From Tethya wilhelma (lineage: Eukaryota > Porifera > Demospongiae > Tethyida > Tethyidae): 64,000 nt of DNA. Below the pieces are notes generated by a model. It did not search any database, was not told the DNA's origin, and was given only the letters and a program-made list of their open reading frames with translations. The DNA lies in assembly GCA_964030475.1 (NCBI GenBank), contig CAXIPT010000001.1, positions 19,393,228-19,457,227 on the forward strand, read 5' to 3'. The position numbers and the translations under genes were made by a program. This document shows positions 23,101-34,044 of this stretch, one piece after another; within the stretch, counting starts at the first letter, position 1, and each line of letters begins with the position of its first letter.

Positions 23101-26100
23101 CAGTCCACCCCTCGAGCCTTTGTTGAGCGTCACTTCGAACAAGTGTCCCTCCACTTCCGGGAACTCGGCTCTAATGGCAGAGTCTTCCTCTTCTTCAATC
23201 GCCCATGAATTGTGATGGGAGTGTTCGGGCGACTCTTGCAAAGAGACTGCACGAGGAAATTTCAGTTTCTCCCCACCAGCAGGACCGGCAATCGAGGCGG
23301 CCGGCCCTCGGCCTAGCTCACCCTGATGTTGCTGCTGCGATAGGTCATTGCCACCCGCCATCTGAAGGTGAGACTGTATCCTATTGCTGTTGCTATTCCC
23401 GATCATCATTTCCACCTGCTCGGCTGGTTCCTCTTCGAACGAATCTTCTGGTTTGTGTCCTCTCTTCTTTGCCCGGTGGCGATACGAGGGGAGAAATTGA
23501 CGAGACGCGGCAGAACTGTCCCCGTGTGAGTTGTGTCGCCGACTGGCACCTGCTCTCGGGTGTAAAATGCTCGGAAATTTCGTCTCACTCTGTGACTTGT
23601 TCATCGGTCTCGAAGGATTTGGCATCTTTTGATGCTGTGGTTGTTGAACCTGTCCCTTTGATGTCATGTGATTGGCTGCTGCGGTCATGTGACTCGATTG
23701 TGGCACCTGATACTGGCCGTGTGGACTTTGAACCATAGATGCCACACCCATCTGTCCCTGTCCGATCCCCAGATGAGGAGCTCCAAGCTGTTGTCCTCCC
23801 AAAGCTTGTGGTTGTTGAGCTGCAGCGGCCATCACGTGAACATCCCCATACTGTGGGGGGTCCCTGTGCATCATACCTGTTGGTCCAGGGGGGATTCCCC
23901 ACGTCGGCATCACGTTAGGGGGCGGAGCATGTGGCATGACCACACCCACATTGTGCGTGGCGGTCATGTGCATGCCACTGGCTGTTGGTTGCTGAGGTTG
24001 TTGCTGTTGCCCGCGTAGACTCCAAGTGGGTTGGGTCATGTGGGGGGACACGTAGGGGGGTTGAGGGGTCGATATCAAATTTGGATTATGTCCCCCCGGT
24101 TGGTGGGGGTACATGTACGGGGGAGGAGGAGGTTTGCTGTTGCCGTAGTAACCACTCTGTATCCCCATGGTGCCCATCCCGGCCAAATTAGCGGCAGGAT
24201 GATAGGGTGATACTCCTTCCATGGTCGGCCACTGCGGGGTAGCTGCTTGCATCATGTGAGACTGGGGTGAGATGATCTGGATGCCGGGCTGGGGCATCTG
24301 GTTCGACTGGGAAGTGGTCTGATATCCCTGCCCGCCGGCACCCATCATGCCTGCCGTTGCTCCACCACTGTTTCCCGAATTGGACCGTCCCATTTGCTTA
24401 TCGTATGAGGTCGAACGCAGCATGAAACTCTGCGGAGCTGGTGCATACACAATGACAAGTTCCTCAGTCTTTGAAGACGCACGTTTGAGGATATTTTTCA
24501 CCTTCACCAGACTGAGACCGGCGAGGGATTTCCCGTTGATGGCATCAATCCTATCCCCCACTCTAATCCTCCCGTCCTTACCGATGGCACCACTACCAGA
24601 GACACTCTTTACGATGATACAACTGTTGCTCTCGTCCAGCGTGAGGTGCATGCCGGGACTGTGGCCTTTACGGATGCTGATCTTGATCTCGCGGGGTTCT
24701 GATTCCATTTCGTTTGAGTGGTCTCCACAGTCGCTAAACTCCGGGGAGAGGCCGTCGAGAAAGCTCTCTTGTGAGTTTGTGTAGCTGGCTTGTGAGAGGG
24801 CGTAGTTGACAGTGAGGTTCTGTTTGTCGTCTTGTGGTGAAGAAGGAGCATGGTTCGATGGCCGCGATTTTTGAGCGTTCTCTTTATTCTTTCCTTTCAT
24901 GAACTTGCGATTGCCTTTCTCTCGCGACTTCAATTCGATAATCTTCTTCTTCTTTGTCTTGGTCTTCGTAGAGCTCCCTCCTTCCTCTTTACGATTCTCC
25001 TTACTCCCCGTTCCTTCGTCTTTATGATCCTTCTCCTTTTTCTCTCCTTTGCTGACTTTAGGAGTTGTGCTAGCGCTACTGCTACTTACTACACTGGTAT
25101 TAGAGTCCGGGCCCGCTTCAGGTTGACTGGGCTGAGATTCAGAATTTACGAGAGTAGTGTCCGAGGAATACTGCGAATCCAACTGGTCGTCAGGCGGTAA
25201 GTTCAAGTGCTGGGAGCTCGGTGATGCACTCTTGTGTTGGTTCATCATCGCTTCTTCTTCGGGAGTGATTCGGGTCAAGTAGGACAGACTCTTGCCGTGG
25301 TCTGGCGTGGATATACTCGATCGGCTAGCAGGAGATCGGGTAGAAGCGGACGAAGCAGTGGTAGGAGGTCTCGATTCGCTGTCAAGATCGCTCGTACTCA
25401 CACTCTCTCTTTCAGTTTCAGTGTCGTTGGTGGAGCCAGGATTGTTTGCTTCAAGCTCTCTTTGAACTTGAGTGCCGAGATTTTCGTTTGTTTCCAGCAT
25501 TGGCTGCTCGAGGAGGTGTCCCTCTGAATCTCGAGGGGGACCTTTAGCACCCCCTTCCTTGTGGGGGTCACTTTTGACTTCTAATTTTAAGTCTTGGGGG
25601 TCGTTTTCAGTATAAGGGGGAGGGGGTTCATCATCATCGTCATCATCAGTTTCAGAAGGTTTTTTCTTCTTGAAACGAGCGACGTCCTCTCCTTCTTCAA
25701 ACTCCTCCTCTTCCTCACATTCTTCGGATTCCTGGGATTCCCCCTGGGGTCTTGTTTCGGGTTCCTCCTCCTCTCCAGAGAGGGGCTTCTCTTCGTCTTC
25801 AAATTCAGTACTGGTTGTCTGAAAATAAAACAAAACAAAACAGAACAAAAAAATACATCAATCAATTACACACACACACACACACACACATGTCAATCTG
25901 TAAAATTTTTCACTCTTTTAGCACACATCAATCTATTAATCTTTCAATCTTTAACACCCATTAATCTTTTACTCTTTTAGCACGCATCAATCTATCAATC
26001 TATGCAGCTAGCTCAACATCAGAAGCCAAAGAACCAGGACAAACAATAAGCACTTATGTACTAACTTACATTTCTCAGCGTGCTATGTCCCTCTCCAAAG

Positions 26101-28594
26101 AAGTCCCTCCCCTGTCCCACGGCAGGTGCCAGGGGGGACGTGGGATCACTGTTGATCTCGGGACTGGCAGGAAATGGGTGGTTCACTCCCACTTTAGCCA
26201 CACCCCCTTTGGGCACAGCCACCAACTGATCCACGGCAAACTGCAGTGAGTGGTTGATGACAGAGACACCGTTCACACTGAGGAGCTTGTCCCCCTTCTT
26301 GAGGCGGCCATCTCTCTCGGCCGTGCCCCCCTTCACCAGGGAGTGGACCAGGATGACACGGTCACCAGGGTGACGGGGGTCCTACCAGGAGGAGAATGAT
26401 AGGTCGTAATATCATACAGTGACACAGGCCTTAATTTCTTTTAATAAAACAGTTGTTTTGTTTTTTTTTACTATTTCCATTGATTTTTTTAAGGAGCTAA
26501 ATTACAATATATACAAGTGTTGCAAAGTATCCTTGAAAATAATATACTGTATACAGTAGCATAAAATTTGGCGGATATTAATTAATATTGGTGGATTTGG
26601 TAAGGACTGCCAACATTAAATCTGTAAAAAAAAGTCATTTTTGCGCAGCATGCACATACGGAATACATGTATTGCTGCGTGTGCTACCGCCAAAATAAAA
26701 TCCACCAGTCACGAAATTTTTGATACTTCGCCAAAATTTATTCCCACCAATAATGTTTTTGTGCTACATATACGGGAATTCTAGCAAATTTCCAAAATTT
26801 GATTCCTTCAAAACAATAATTTACCGTATAGCGGGAAATTTTCGTGGGGGAAAATTTTTGCGTTTTCGTCTTGAATAGAAATTCGCGGGGAAAATTTTCG
26901 TGGATTGCGTCTCAACTATACGTGACGACCACATACCTTACAAATTTCGTGGGGGAAAAATTTCGCGGAAAGCTGCCAAACAGCGAAATTCGCAAAAATT
27001 TTCCCCCACGAAAATTTCCCGCTATACGGTATGAGTACCTGAAAGTCCAGAATACTGAATCCCAGTCCTTCATCTCCTTTCTCCAGGTCAATCTCCGACA
27101 GGTCTGATTCCCATAGCGTGGATCCAGGAACCGGGGATAACACACTGGTACTGGAATCGGACTCATCTTGCATGGAATCAGGACTCGTCACTTGTTGATG
27201 AACGTCGTAATCCGAACCGTGGTGATCGTGGTACGGAGTGTAGTCTAATTGAAAGTCAAAAAAATTTCCCTGTTCCTCTTCCTCGATGTCCTCTCTCTCT
27301 TGTTCCAGCTCCTGTCTCTGTTGATGCTCCTTGAGGAGGATCTCTTGTTGTAGGAGCTCCTCCTCTTGCATCTGAATGCTACGTTCATACTCCTCTCTCT
27401 TTTGCTGCACAAACACACACAGACAGAAAGACAAGGAATAAAAAAGGAAAAAAAAAATCATTTGGTTGGCACAAACTATCATTGTTAGCTTCTACATCTA
27501 AACTTGCTTGCTGAAGCAAACGCTTCTTTTTCTTACTAACACAATGCATACCATACCATTGCATGTTATATTAAAATGAGATATGAAAAAATTTAGCTTA
27601 GGATACAGATTATACAATCTGATTATACAATCTGAAAGGACACTAAAATACAATCTTTCCTTTTCTTTCCATTTCTTTCTAACCTACCTCAAAGTTCTTC
27701 ATGAGCATCTTCCTCTGCTCCTCATGTCTCTGTCTCCACGACTGCCTCTCAAACCTCCGGGCAAACCCAGAGATGTCGAAGGAGGGCAGGGCTTGGAGGC
27801 TGTCAGGAGTGGACATGTTGATGTGCTTGTCGTCTTCCGATTCTGAGGTGTAGGCAGTCTGTATACCACCCTCTGTGGTGGTCTCTGATTCTAAAGTGAG
27901 AGAGGGAGGGAGGGAGAGAGGGCATAATGGATGTGATGCACATAATAACTTGTTGAATTTGCTGAAAATTTACTAGATAAAAGTATCATTTTGTGAGTGA
28001 TTTTGAGTGCAAAAAAATAGCCCATTTGTTTGCACATACGTGCACATGTACAAAAGTGAAGTGAGCATAATTATATCTTACAAGTTTGAAATCATAAACA
28101 TTCACGGACCGAAACGTCTTGTATTTCTAAGAATTTACAAGCTCACAAAACAACTTACGGTAAGTTTATTGCTACAGATTATTATACTACTAACCAGTGA
28201 GGTGAGACTCCGCCCTCTCAGGCTCCTCCCCTTCCTCCTCCTCTTCTCGTCCATTAACTCCACTCACCACTGCCCCGCCCCCATCCTCTGTCAACAATCG
28301 ACACACAACGATCGTCACAAAATGTGCTGTATTCTTCACCACCTCTATCGCCTGGTCGTGCTGAAGGCCGACGAGGACCTCGCCATTTACTACCAGGATT
28401 TCGTCCCCCTCGTGCAGGATGTTGTGCCGCCCGACAGGACCTTCGGGGTGGACGTAGCGGATGACGTGGTGTAGGCTGTGCATCTGTGGGTTGCCGGCGT
28501 CGTCTAGTTCGGCTGTGCTTTCCATTCGAATGCCGAGACCACCGTCTTCTGATTTAGTCACCTTGTCCACCTGTTTGTGAGTGTGTGGGGGAGG

Positions 28595-28649
<55 letters not shown>

Positions 28650-31033
28650 TGTACATGTACGACATGACTGTGAGTGCATTTTGTCTATCAACATTTCAAG
28701 AAAAGACACAATATCAAAGCGTCTACATACAGCACTTAACATATCAATACAAGAGCTATTTACAGTTTCACACACAAAAAAAACTTTTTGAACACATCAT
28801 CCTAACTTGGATCATAGCTTGCAATTCGTAAACACCTTACATCACCCCCCACACACACAACCACAACATCAGGTGAGAAGGCTCCAACGTCTGTCTGTGC
28901 AGGAAGCTAAGGGACACCACCACAGCAGCTCCTCAATGGACGGTGCACCCTCCACCTCTGATAATTACCACCCACAGCAGCATGTGTGTGTGAAACCTCT
29001 CAATGTGGTTTCTACGGTGGCAAGCCATAGGGATACGCAACCATTTCATATGTTGTGAATTTCCAGTACAAAAACCCACAGTTTGTGCAGTATCACTTCA
29101 GTTGGAGTTATTGCAGAAGCAGAGATAGAAGACTTGATAGTATTGGGATCAAGAGTCAACAGAGTTATAAAGCCATTTTTGATTAAAGTTACAAGAAGAT
29201 GCATTCGAAACCCTCAGTTTTAGTGACTGTGCTACTCTTCATGGTTGTAAGTGAATCAGATGAGAGACTAGTTCATGAAAATTGTGCATTGAAATCTATA
29301 TTCTTTTAAGTCCTATACTTTATAATAATGCATGCAAACTGCACTTTATTTATTTCAACTCCTTAAATTGACTTATAAAAAATTTATATACACTCAAATT
29401 TGAAGCTTTTGTTTGCAAGATTTAGTGTTTATAAAAACCTACAAAGTGGATATAGAAAAACTAACTTACTAACTTCTTTGCAATCACTTTCCTCACAAAC
29501 CTACAGGAGCTGCTCTCACTCACACAGGGAGACTACATGGTACAGGTGAGAGTCTACTCCTACAGTAACCCCACCGAGAGCTGTTCCATCTGTGTCGGAA
29601 CAGACGGGATATCGGACATCTCCCCTCGTTGCTGCGACAGCAGCGAGACAACGTGCATCGGACGATTCACACCCTGCGACACGTTCTACCGCTATTGCCT
29701 GAGGCCATTGGGTACGAACACCACTAGCGGATGCACAGGGTCTGTTATCAGTGAGGTGAATGAGGACGATGGACCGCTAGATTTCTCCCAGCCCACAGTG
29801 CTGGGACTGGATAACCCACTGGTGTTGAGAGGATCGGAGAGAGAGTGGAAGGTAATAGTGAAACGGGAGGAGAGGGGGGGGGGAGAGAATGTCATTGTCT
29901 TGTCAATGTGATTCAAGGTGTGTAGGATTTAATGTTTCATGAAAATTTAAACGTTCTGCTGCTCCATATCCATGCAGGCCTCTCTTGCCAATGTTTGTTG
30001 AGGACTTGCATCTTTTGTAAACAATATAAAATTTTGTGGCAAACCTTCCTAGAAAGTTTCTAAGTATGAATAAGATCATGGCTGATTTCAGCAACAGAGC
30101 AGTTTGCAAAGCATTATAAAAGCAATGTTTGCTGCATGTAGGGGTTCTGTTCCTGGTAATGTGGACAACAAAAGCAAGGTGCATGCTGGTTCATGATATC
30201 ATGGCTAAATGTCACTTTGACGCTCACACACACACACACACATACACACACAGGGTGTTCAATTATTCATCGAAGTGGCTGATAGAGATCCAGGAAACGA
30301 TTTTGATGACATTATCGACAGATTCTTCATCGACATAACCCCCTCAAACTTCCCCCTGGGGGTAGAATCATCTCGTGCCCCCTATCAGGGGTCATTAGGG
30401 TTAGCAGTAATGGAGCTGAGCCTACAGGTGGACTGCACTGAAAACTTTATCGGGTCAACATGTTCCAAGTGCGAGCCTGGCTTCACGGGACCATTTTGCC
30501 AGGTCGACATTAACGAATGTGAGGGAGTGGACTGTAGTGGACAAGGCCTGTGTGAGGATGGAAGGAACTCCTTCATATGTCAGTGCAACGCCAATTTCAC
30601 GGGAGAGCTCTGTCAGATTGACATCAATGCTGTAGATGAGGTTGGTGTTACTACGGATGGTGATGAAAGTGATGGAACTGCTACTCCTGCTACAACTGAA
30701 CGTGGTGGAGATAGCTTACAAGAGCAGCTACACTTTGGTGTGTACGTGGGTATTGGTGCTGGTGTGGTTGTCGTGGTGATGATCATCCTGATAGTGGTGG
30801 CAGTGGCGATCGTACTGAAGAGAAACAAGAAGAGAAGCAACAAGAAGAAGAAGGCTTCCAGAACACCAAATGGTAAGATTTTTCTTTTCTTTTTTCCACT
30901 CATTTCTTACTATTTTTGAGTCTGTGCACTGTTAATGGTAGACTAGATCTTTTATTGGGTAAAATTATGGGGAGGTCTCATAGATAGGTCGCATAGACAC
31001 TTAGAGCTAGTGACACACACACACACACACACA

Positions 31034-31121
<88 letters not shown>

Positions 31122-32625
31122 GGCTTATTACGATGAACCGATGGAATATGAAGTGAAGAACGTAGCCTACAACTACGTCTTTCAACCATCAGAAGACAAC
31201 AAGACAATGACATCATCAGCAGCTGTCACCACACTGTCCCCACCCACCCAAGAGGGGGAGGGGTCAAGGTACAGTGAAATCTACGAGGCTATCTCATAAA
31301 AGATCAACAGAAGTGTTTGATGCTCTTACTGTAGATCTCATCACCTCCTTACAAAATCATATTAAATACATGATACTCAGACTGATTACATATCACTATA
31401 AATATTTTTTACCAAAATACAAAATGATGTTTAATTTTATCAACTCAAACATAGAAGGGGTGCATTAATCCATAAAATGCCTCATTCAATTTGAAGCTCA
31501 CCTGAAGCTGCATGAAGCTGTATGTCATGCCCAGTGAAAACCACAGGAAGAGGTTTCCATAGACACAGTATAATTATATTGCTACCAAAACAGGACATGA
31601 GCTAATGCCTGCTACCCTTACAAGTAGGCCAACAATCACTCCACCCAGCCAACAACAGCAGGCTGCACCACACCACAGTGTCATGGGAGGGTGGACCCCT
31701 CTTCGTAGACACTAATGAATCACACACCAATACAAGACTTATAGGCTACCATCAGTTCCCAGCATTTGGATAATAAATATAATCTCTATGACCAAATTTG
31801 TGACAATCGATCATCACATTGAAACGTACTAAAGAAATAAAAAACTTTAAAAAAAGAGGTGAAGATCTTACCTTGACTTCATAGTCTGGGCCAAGGATGT
31901 TGCTCCATTTCTTCACCAGGTCCTCTGCTGATGGCTCACTAGGGTCAGGGGTCAGGGAGTGATCATCCCCAAGACCGTTTTCTATGACCTTTGAACCCTC
32001 CTCTAGCTGTAGTGACTCTTCTAGTTCTGTTTGTGACATAGTCTTGTCACTATCGCTATTGTCATGGTGATGAGGAGGATCATGTGACTCACGAGATGGC
32101 TCAGGTGACACTACATGTGCTGACTGAGCATCTTCTACATGCAAAACAAACAAAAAACTATGGATAAAATATTATATCATACGTACGTTTAGATTGGGAA
32201 TTATGCGCAATAATGCAAGTGGCAAAAATTAAACTCAGGAAAATTTCAAACATATACAGTGTACATATATGGTGATCTTTACCAAACCAGTCAAAATGAC
32301 TGAAAATCAAACAAGTGAAACTTTTAGCAGCAAAAATTTCTCGATCTACGATACTTTGGAATTATTTCACACCTAGCTCACCTCTTTCTTCTTTCTCAAG
32401 AGGTGAGGCAGAGCTCTTTCTTCTCTTCCTACTGAGGACCAGTTTCACAGGGTCCCCGCTGTTTCTGAGGACGGAGGCAGCCTCCATGTTCTCCAGCCCC
32501 CTGAGGGAATGGCCATCCACCTTCATGATCCGATCACCGACTCTGACACGGCCGTCTTTAGCTGCTGGTCCGTTGGGGTTGAGGGAGGTGATGTAGATAC
32601 CACTTACCTCCTCTGTGAAGGGATG

Positions 32626-32656
<31 letters not shown>

Positions 32657-33271
32657 TCTGTGAAAGAGAGAGAGGGCTAAAAGGGAAGGGAGAAAATCTA
32701 TAATTCTTGTCTACCAAAGGCTCGTTGACTCCTAGAATGTATCTTTGTCCCTGCTTATAAAACAACAGTCTTATACGTTTGTAGTTTCACAGATTTACTA
32801 CAGTATGTCATGTACCTTCAGTATCTGTCTTGACTAGACCAGCAATGGTGAGACCCAGGCCACGGTTGAGCTTGTTGAGTTCTACTTCAAAGAACTCCAC
32901 TTCTTCATCAGACGACTGATGTGAGTGAGAGTGTATGCAAGTGTACATATAGAGTCATGGTAAATTTACAGCAAAATGGGGAAAATGATGAATAGTAGAA
33001 TCTTGATTTAGATCAAGTGGTGAAAACTGCCAAATGTATTAATATTGTTTTTTTGTTAAAATAATCTAAAGAAGTGTTATAACTCACATCATTGATGTCT
33101 GGCACCATCTCACTCTCTCCTGTGCTCACTGTACGGGCAATGACCAGTTTCATTGACTTCCCCGCCTGACTGACTGTCCTCAGCTTCGTAATGACATCCT
33201 CGTAGCGCATGTGAATGACACTCTCTTCGTTGATCTGAAGGAGCTGGTCATTTTGATGGAGTCTTCCGTCC

Positions 33272-33322
<51 letters not shown>

Positions 33323-33648
33323 TCAGTTCAGAATAATCGTACATTGTACAGTCATGCAAATCAAACATACTTACTGTATGTACAACCAAACTAATATCAG
33401 AACAAAGTGAAAACCTCTCAACTTAGCAATTATATCAGCAAACAGATCCATACATGACACTCTCCCCACACACTTACCCTCTCTGCTATCCCTCCCTGTA
33501 CGATGGAGTGGACCACGGTCCTCCCGTCCTCCGCCTGGACCACTCCAAATCCAAACCCATGTCCTCCGTTGGGTAGTTCAATCTTCTCTATCTTCTGGCG
33601 GTAGGTGGACTGGGCTGCACTGGGGGGAGGGGTGGGTGTGTCCAGATC
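17400..33648 (-). CDS. Ten-PDZ scaffold, MPDZ/PATJ family, N-terminus missing
   Basis: Eighteen exons keep phase throughout: 33648-33478, 33270-33088, 32915-32816, 32612-32382, 32134-31872, 28570-28195, 27890-27688, 27404-27039, 26381-26070, 25818-22828, 22523-22272, 22072-21850, 21618-21385, 21074-20769, 20473-20232, 20073-19911, 19539-19311, 17667-17400. They give 2370 residues. Ten PDZ domains have binding loops such as G-F-G-F, G-L-G-L, G-L-G-I, G-L-G-F, G-F-G-F-T-I and, last, S-G-L-G-F-S-I-V-G-G. A K-W-S-N-I-L-G-P-D-Y-E-V stretch before PDZ3 and the V-H-P-E-G-P-V-G-R-H core of PDZ3 are diagnostic of MPDZ/PATJ. These scaffold polarity and junction complexes under the membrane. Exon 10 alone is 2991 nt with an acidic start, a Q/P-rich middle and two PDZ domains. 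No L27 domain is visible: the gene runs into the N at 34019. Ten PDZ domains match PATJ more than the 13 of MPDZ. Confidence 0.88.
17768..17973. mobile_element. Palindromic MITE (GCGGGAAATTTTC family), decayed
   Basis: It matches the element at 26822-27031 in the opposite orientation: TTTCGTGGGGGAAAATTTTTGC at one end, TTTTCCCCCACAAAAATTTCC at the other, and a shared middle with GGTCGTCACGTA. It lies in the last intron of the PDZ gene. Confidence 0.8.
17972..18200. repeat. Cluster of CATCCAA...TTGGATG palindromes
   Basis: At least six copies of a 16-bp near-palindrome, consensus CATCCAAWWWTGGATG, fall within 230 bp (for example CATCCAAATATGGATG, CATCCAATTTTGGATG, CATCCAATTATGGATG, CATCCAAAGTTGGATG). 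Two lie in a longer direct repeat containing TATTGGATGACACAAAACAT. Spacing is irregular. Confidence 0.85.
18256..19165 (-). repeat. 910-bp tandem duplication, copy A (extra exons)
   Basis: This unit is identical, as far as I can compare by eye, to 19166-20075. It carries second copies of PDZ-gene exons 16 (19163-19001) and 17 (18629-18401) with the same donor sites. The exon 16 acceptor here is preceded by CTGAGATTCATAG instead of the CT-rich tract of the other copy. See the matching finding for the phase problem. Confidence 0.95.
19166..20075 (-). repeat. 910-bp tandem duplication, copy B
   Basis: Holds exons 16 and 17 next to a normal polypyrimidine tract made by the GA microsatellite at 20076-20136 read on the minus strand. 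Units abut with no spacer. Confidence 0.95.
20076..20136. repeat. (GA)n microsatellite
   Basis: Read on the minus strand it is a CT run ending in CTCAG, which serves as the polypyrimidine tract of exon 16. Such runs are a common break point in assemblies. Confidence 0.95.
26542..26776. mobile_element. Decayed inverted-repeat element
   Basis: GTAGCATAAAATTTGGCGGA near the left is mirrored by ATACTTCGCCAAAATTTATT and GTGCTACATATACGG at the right. The middle contains GGTGGATTTGG mirrored by AAATCCACCAG. Intron of the PDZ gene. Confidence 0.55.
26822..27031. mobile_element. Palindromic MITE (GCGGGAAATTTTC family), well preserved
   Basis: Ends TACCGTATAGCGGGAAATTT and AAATTTCCCGCTATACGGTA are perfect inverted repeats. 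Inner arms TTCGTGGGGGAAAATTTTTGC also mirror each other. The right end is 7 nt from the splice donor of PDZ exon 8 (exon end 27039). Confidence 0.92.
28602..28646. repeat. (GT)n microsatellite
   Basis: Just outside the acceptor of PDZ exon 6, in the intron that holds the Delta-like gene. Confidence 0.95.
29199..31299 (+). CDS. Delta-like EGF membrane ligand, nested in PDZ gene intron
   Basis: Exons 29199-29246, 29507-29851, 30254-30872 and 31121-31299 join in phase to 396 residues. A signal peptide (V-L-V-T-V-L-L-F-M-V) is followed by an MNNL-like Notch-ligand N-terminus with Q-V-R-V-Y-S-Y, paired cysteines C-C-D-S and C-D-T-F-Y-R-Y-C-L-R, and W-K-G-V-Q-L-F-I-E-V-A-D. Next is a shortened cysteine block D-C-T-E-N-F-I-G-S-T-C, with G-F-T-G-P-F-C, where Notch ligands have DSL. 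One calcium-binding EGF repeat (D-I-N-E-C start) follows, then a helix rich in V and I (residues about 290-315), a lysine/arginine stop-transfer and a tail ending Y-S-E-I-Y-E-A-I-S. Family: Delta/Jagged-like, trans-acting ligand of Notch. The DSL is not canonical, so receptor binding is uncertain. It lies wholly in the 3.3-kb intron 28571-31871 of the opposite-strand PDZ gene. Confidence 0.8.
31014..31119. repeat. (CA)n microsatellite at Delta-like last acceptor
   Basis: About 100 bp of CA immediately before the acceptor of the last Delta-like exon. Length variation here could affect splicing. Confidence 0.95.
31300..31870. other. Intronic/3' UTR stretch without further genes
   Basis: 3' UTR of the Delta-like gene and remaining PDZ intron. 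No repeat or coding signal seen. Confidence 0.5.
33274..33319. repeat. (GA)n microsatellite
   Basis: Read on the minus strand it forms the CT tract before the acceptor of PDZ exon 2. Confidence 0.95.
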
Positions 33649-33794
33649 CTACGAGGGAGGTGAGATAGGACACACAATAATATTTGTAATCCATTGAAGC
33701 ACATTAGACAAGGTCATACAATAAATTTATAGCCTTTCAAAGATGTACACTGGTGTAACACACACATCTGGTCTAATCAAACAATCATTGCAAT

Positions 33795-34018
33795 GGATAA
33801 CAAATAAGATATACCGCGGTGCACGCTCATATAAGTAAATGCAGAAGTTAAATTTCCGCAGTTTTAATTTTCGTATATTCGAACGGCATACGAAAAACAT
33901 GAAAATTTCCACCATACAAAAACTTCCCGCTATACGGTACCGTAGATCGGGAAATTTTCGTCGCTAAAAAATTTTCGTCGACGACCATTACCGACGAAAA
34001 TTAAACTCGGCGAAAAAT
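33795..34018. mobile_element. Two abutting palindromic elements, second cut at an N
   Basis: The first ends AAACTTCCCGCTATACGGTA near 33940. The second begins at once, CCGTAGATCGGGAAATTTTCGTC, and stops at the N at 34019 while still inside GACGAAAATTAAACTCGGCG. Both belong to the GTATA-ended palindromic type seen elsewhere. Confidence 0.65.
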
Positions 34019-34019
34019 N
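34019..34019. other. Single N, probable contig junction
   Basis: One unknown base inside a MITE. The PDZ gene (left) and the HROB-like gene (right) both lack their N-terminal exons at this point, so the true gap is likely larger than 1 bp. Confidence 0.75.
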
Positions 34020-34044
34020 AAGATGCTCCATTTCTCTTCTACAG

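Noticed and set aside
23205..25527. Several + strand open frames of 60-180 codons
   Set aside because: They are shadows of the 2991-nt PDZ exon on the minus strand, without homology of their own.
28554..28831. Frames rich in C-V or T-H repeats, also at 30.95-31.2, 43.76-44.13 and 49.3-50.05 kb
   Set aside because: Translations of (CA)n/(GT)n tracts.
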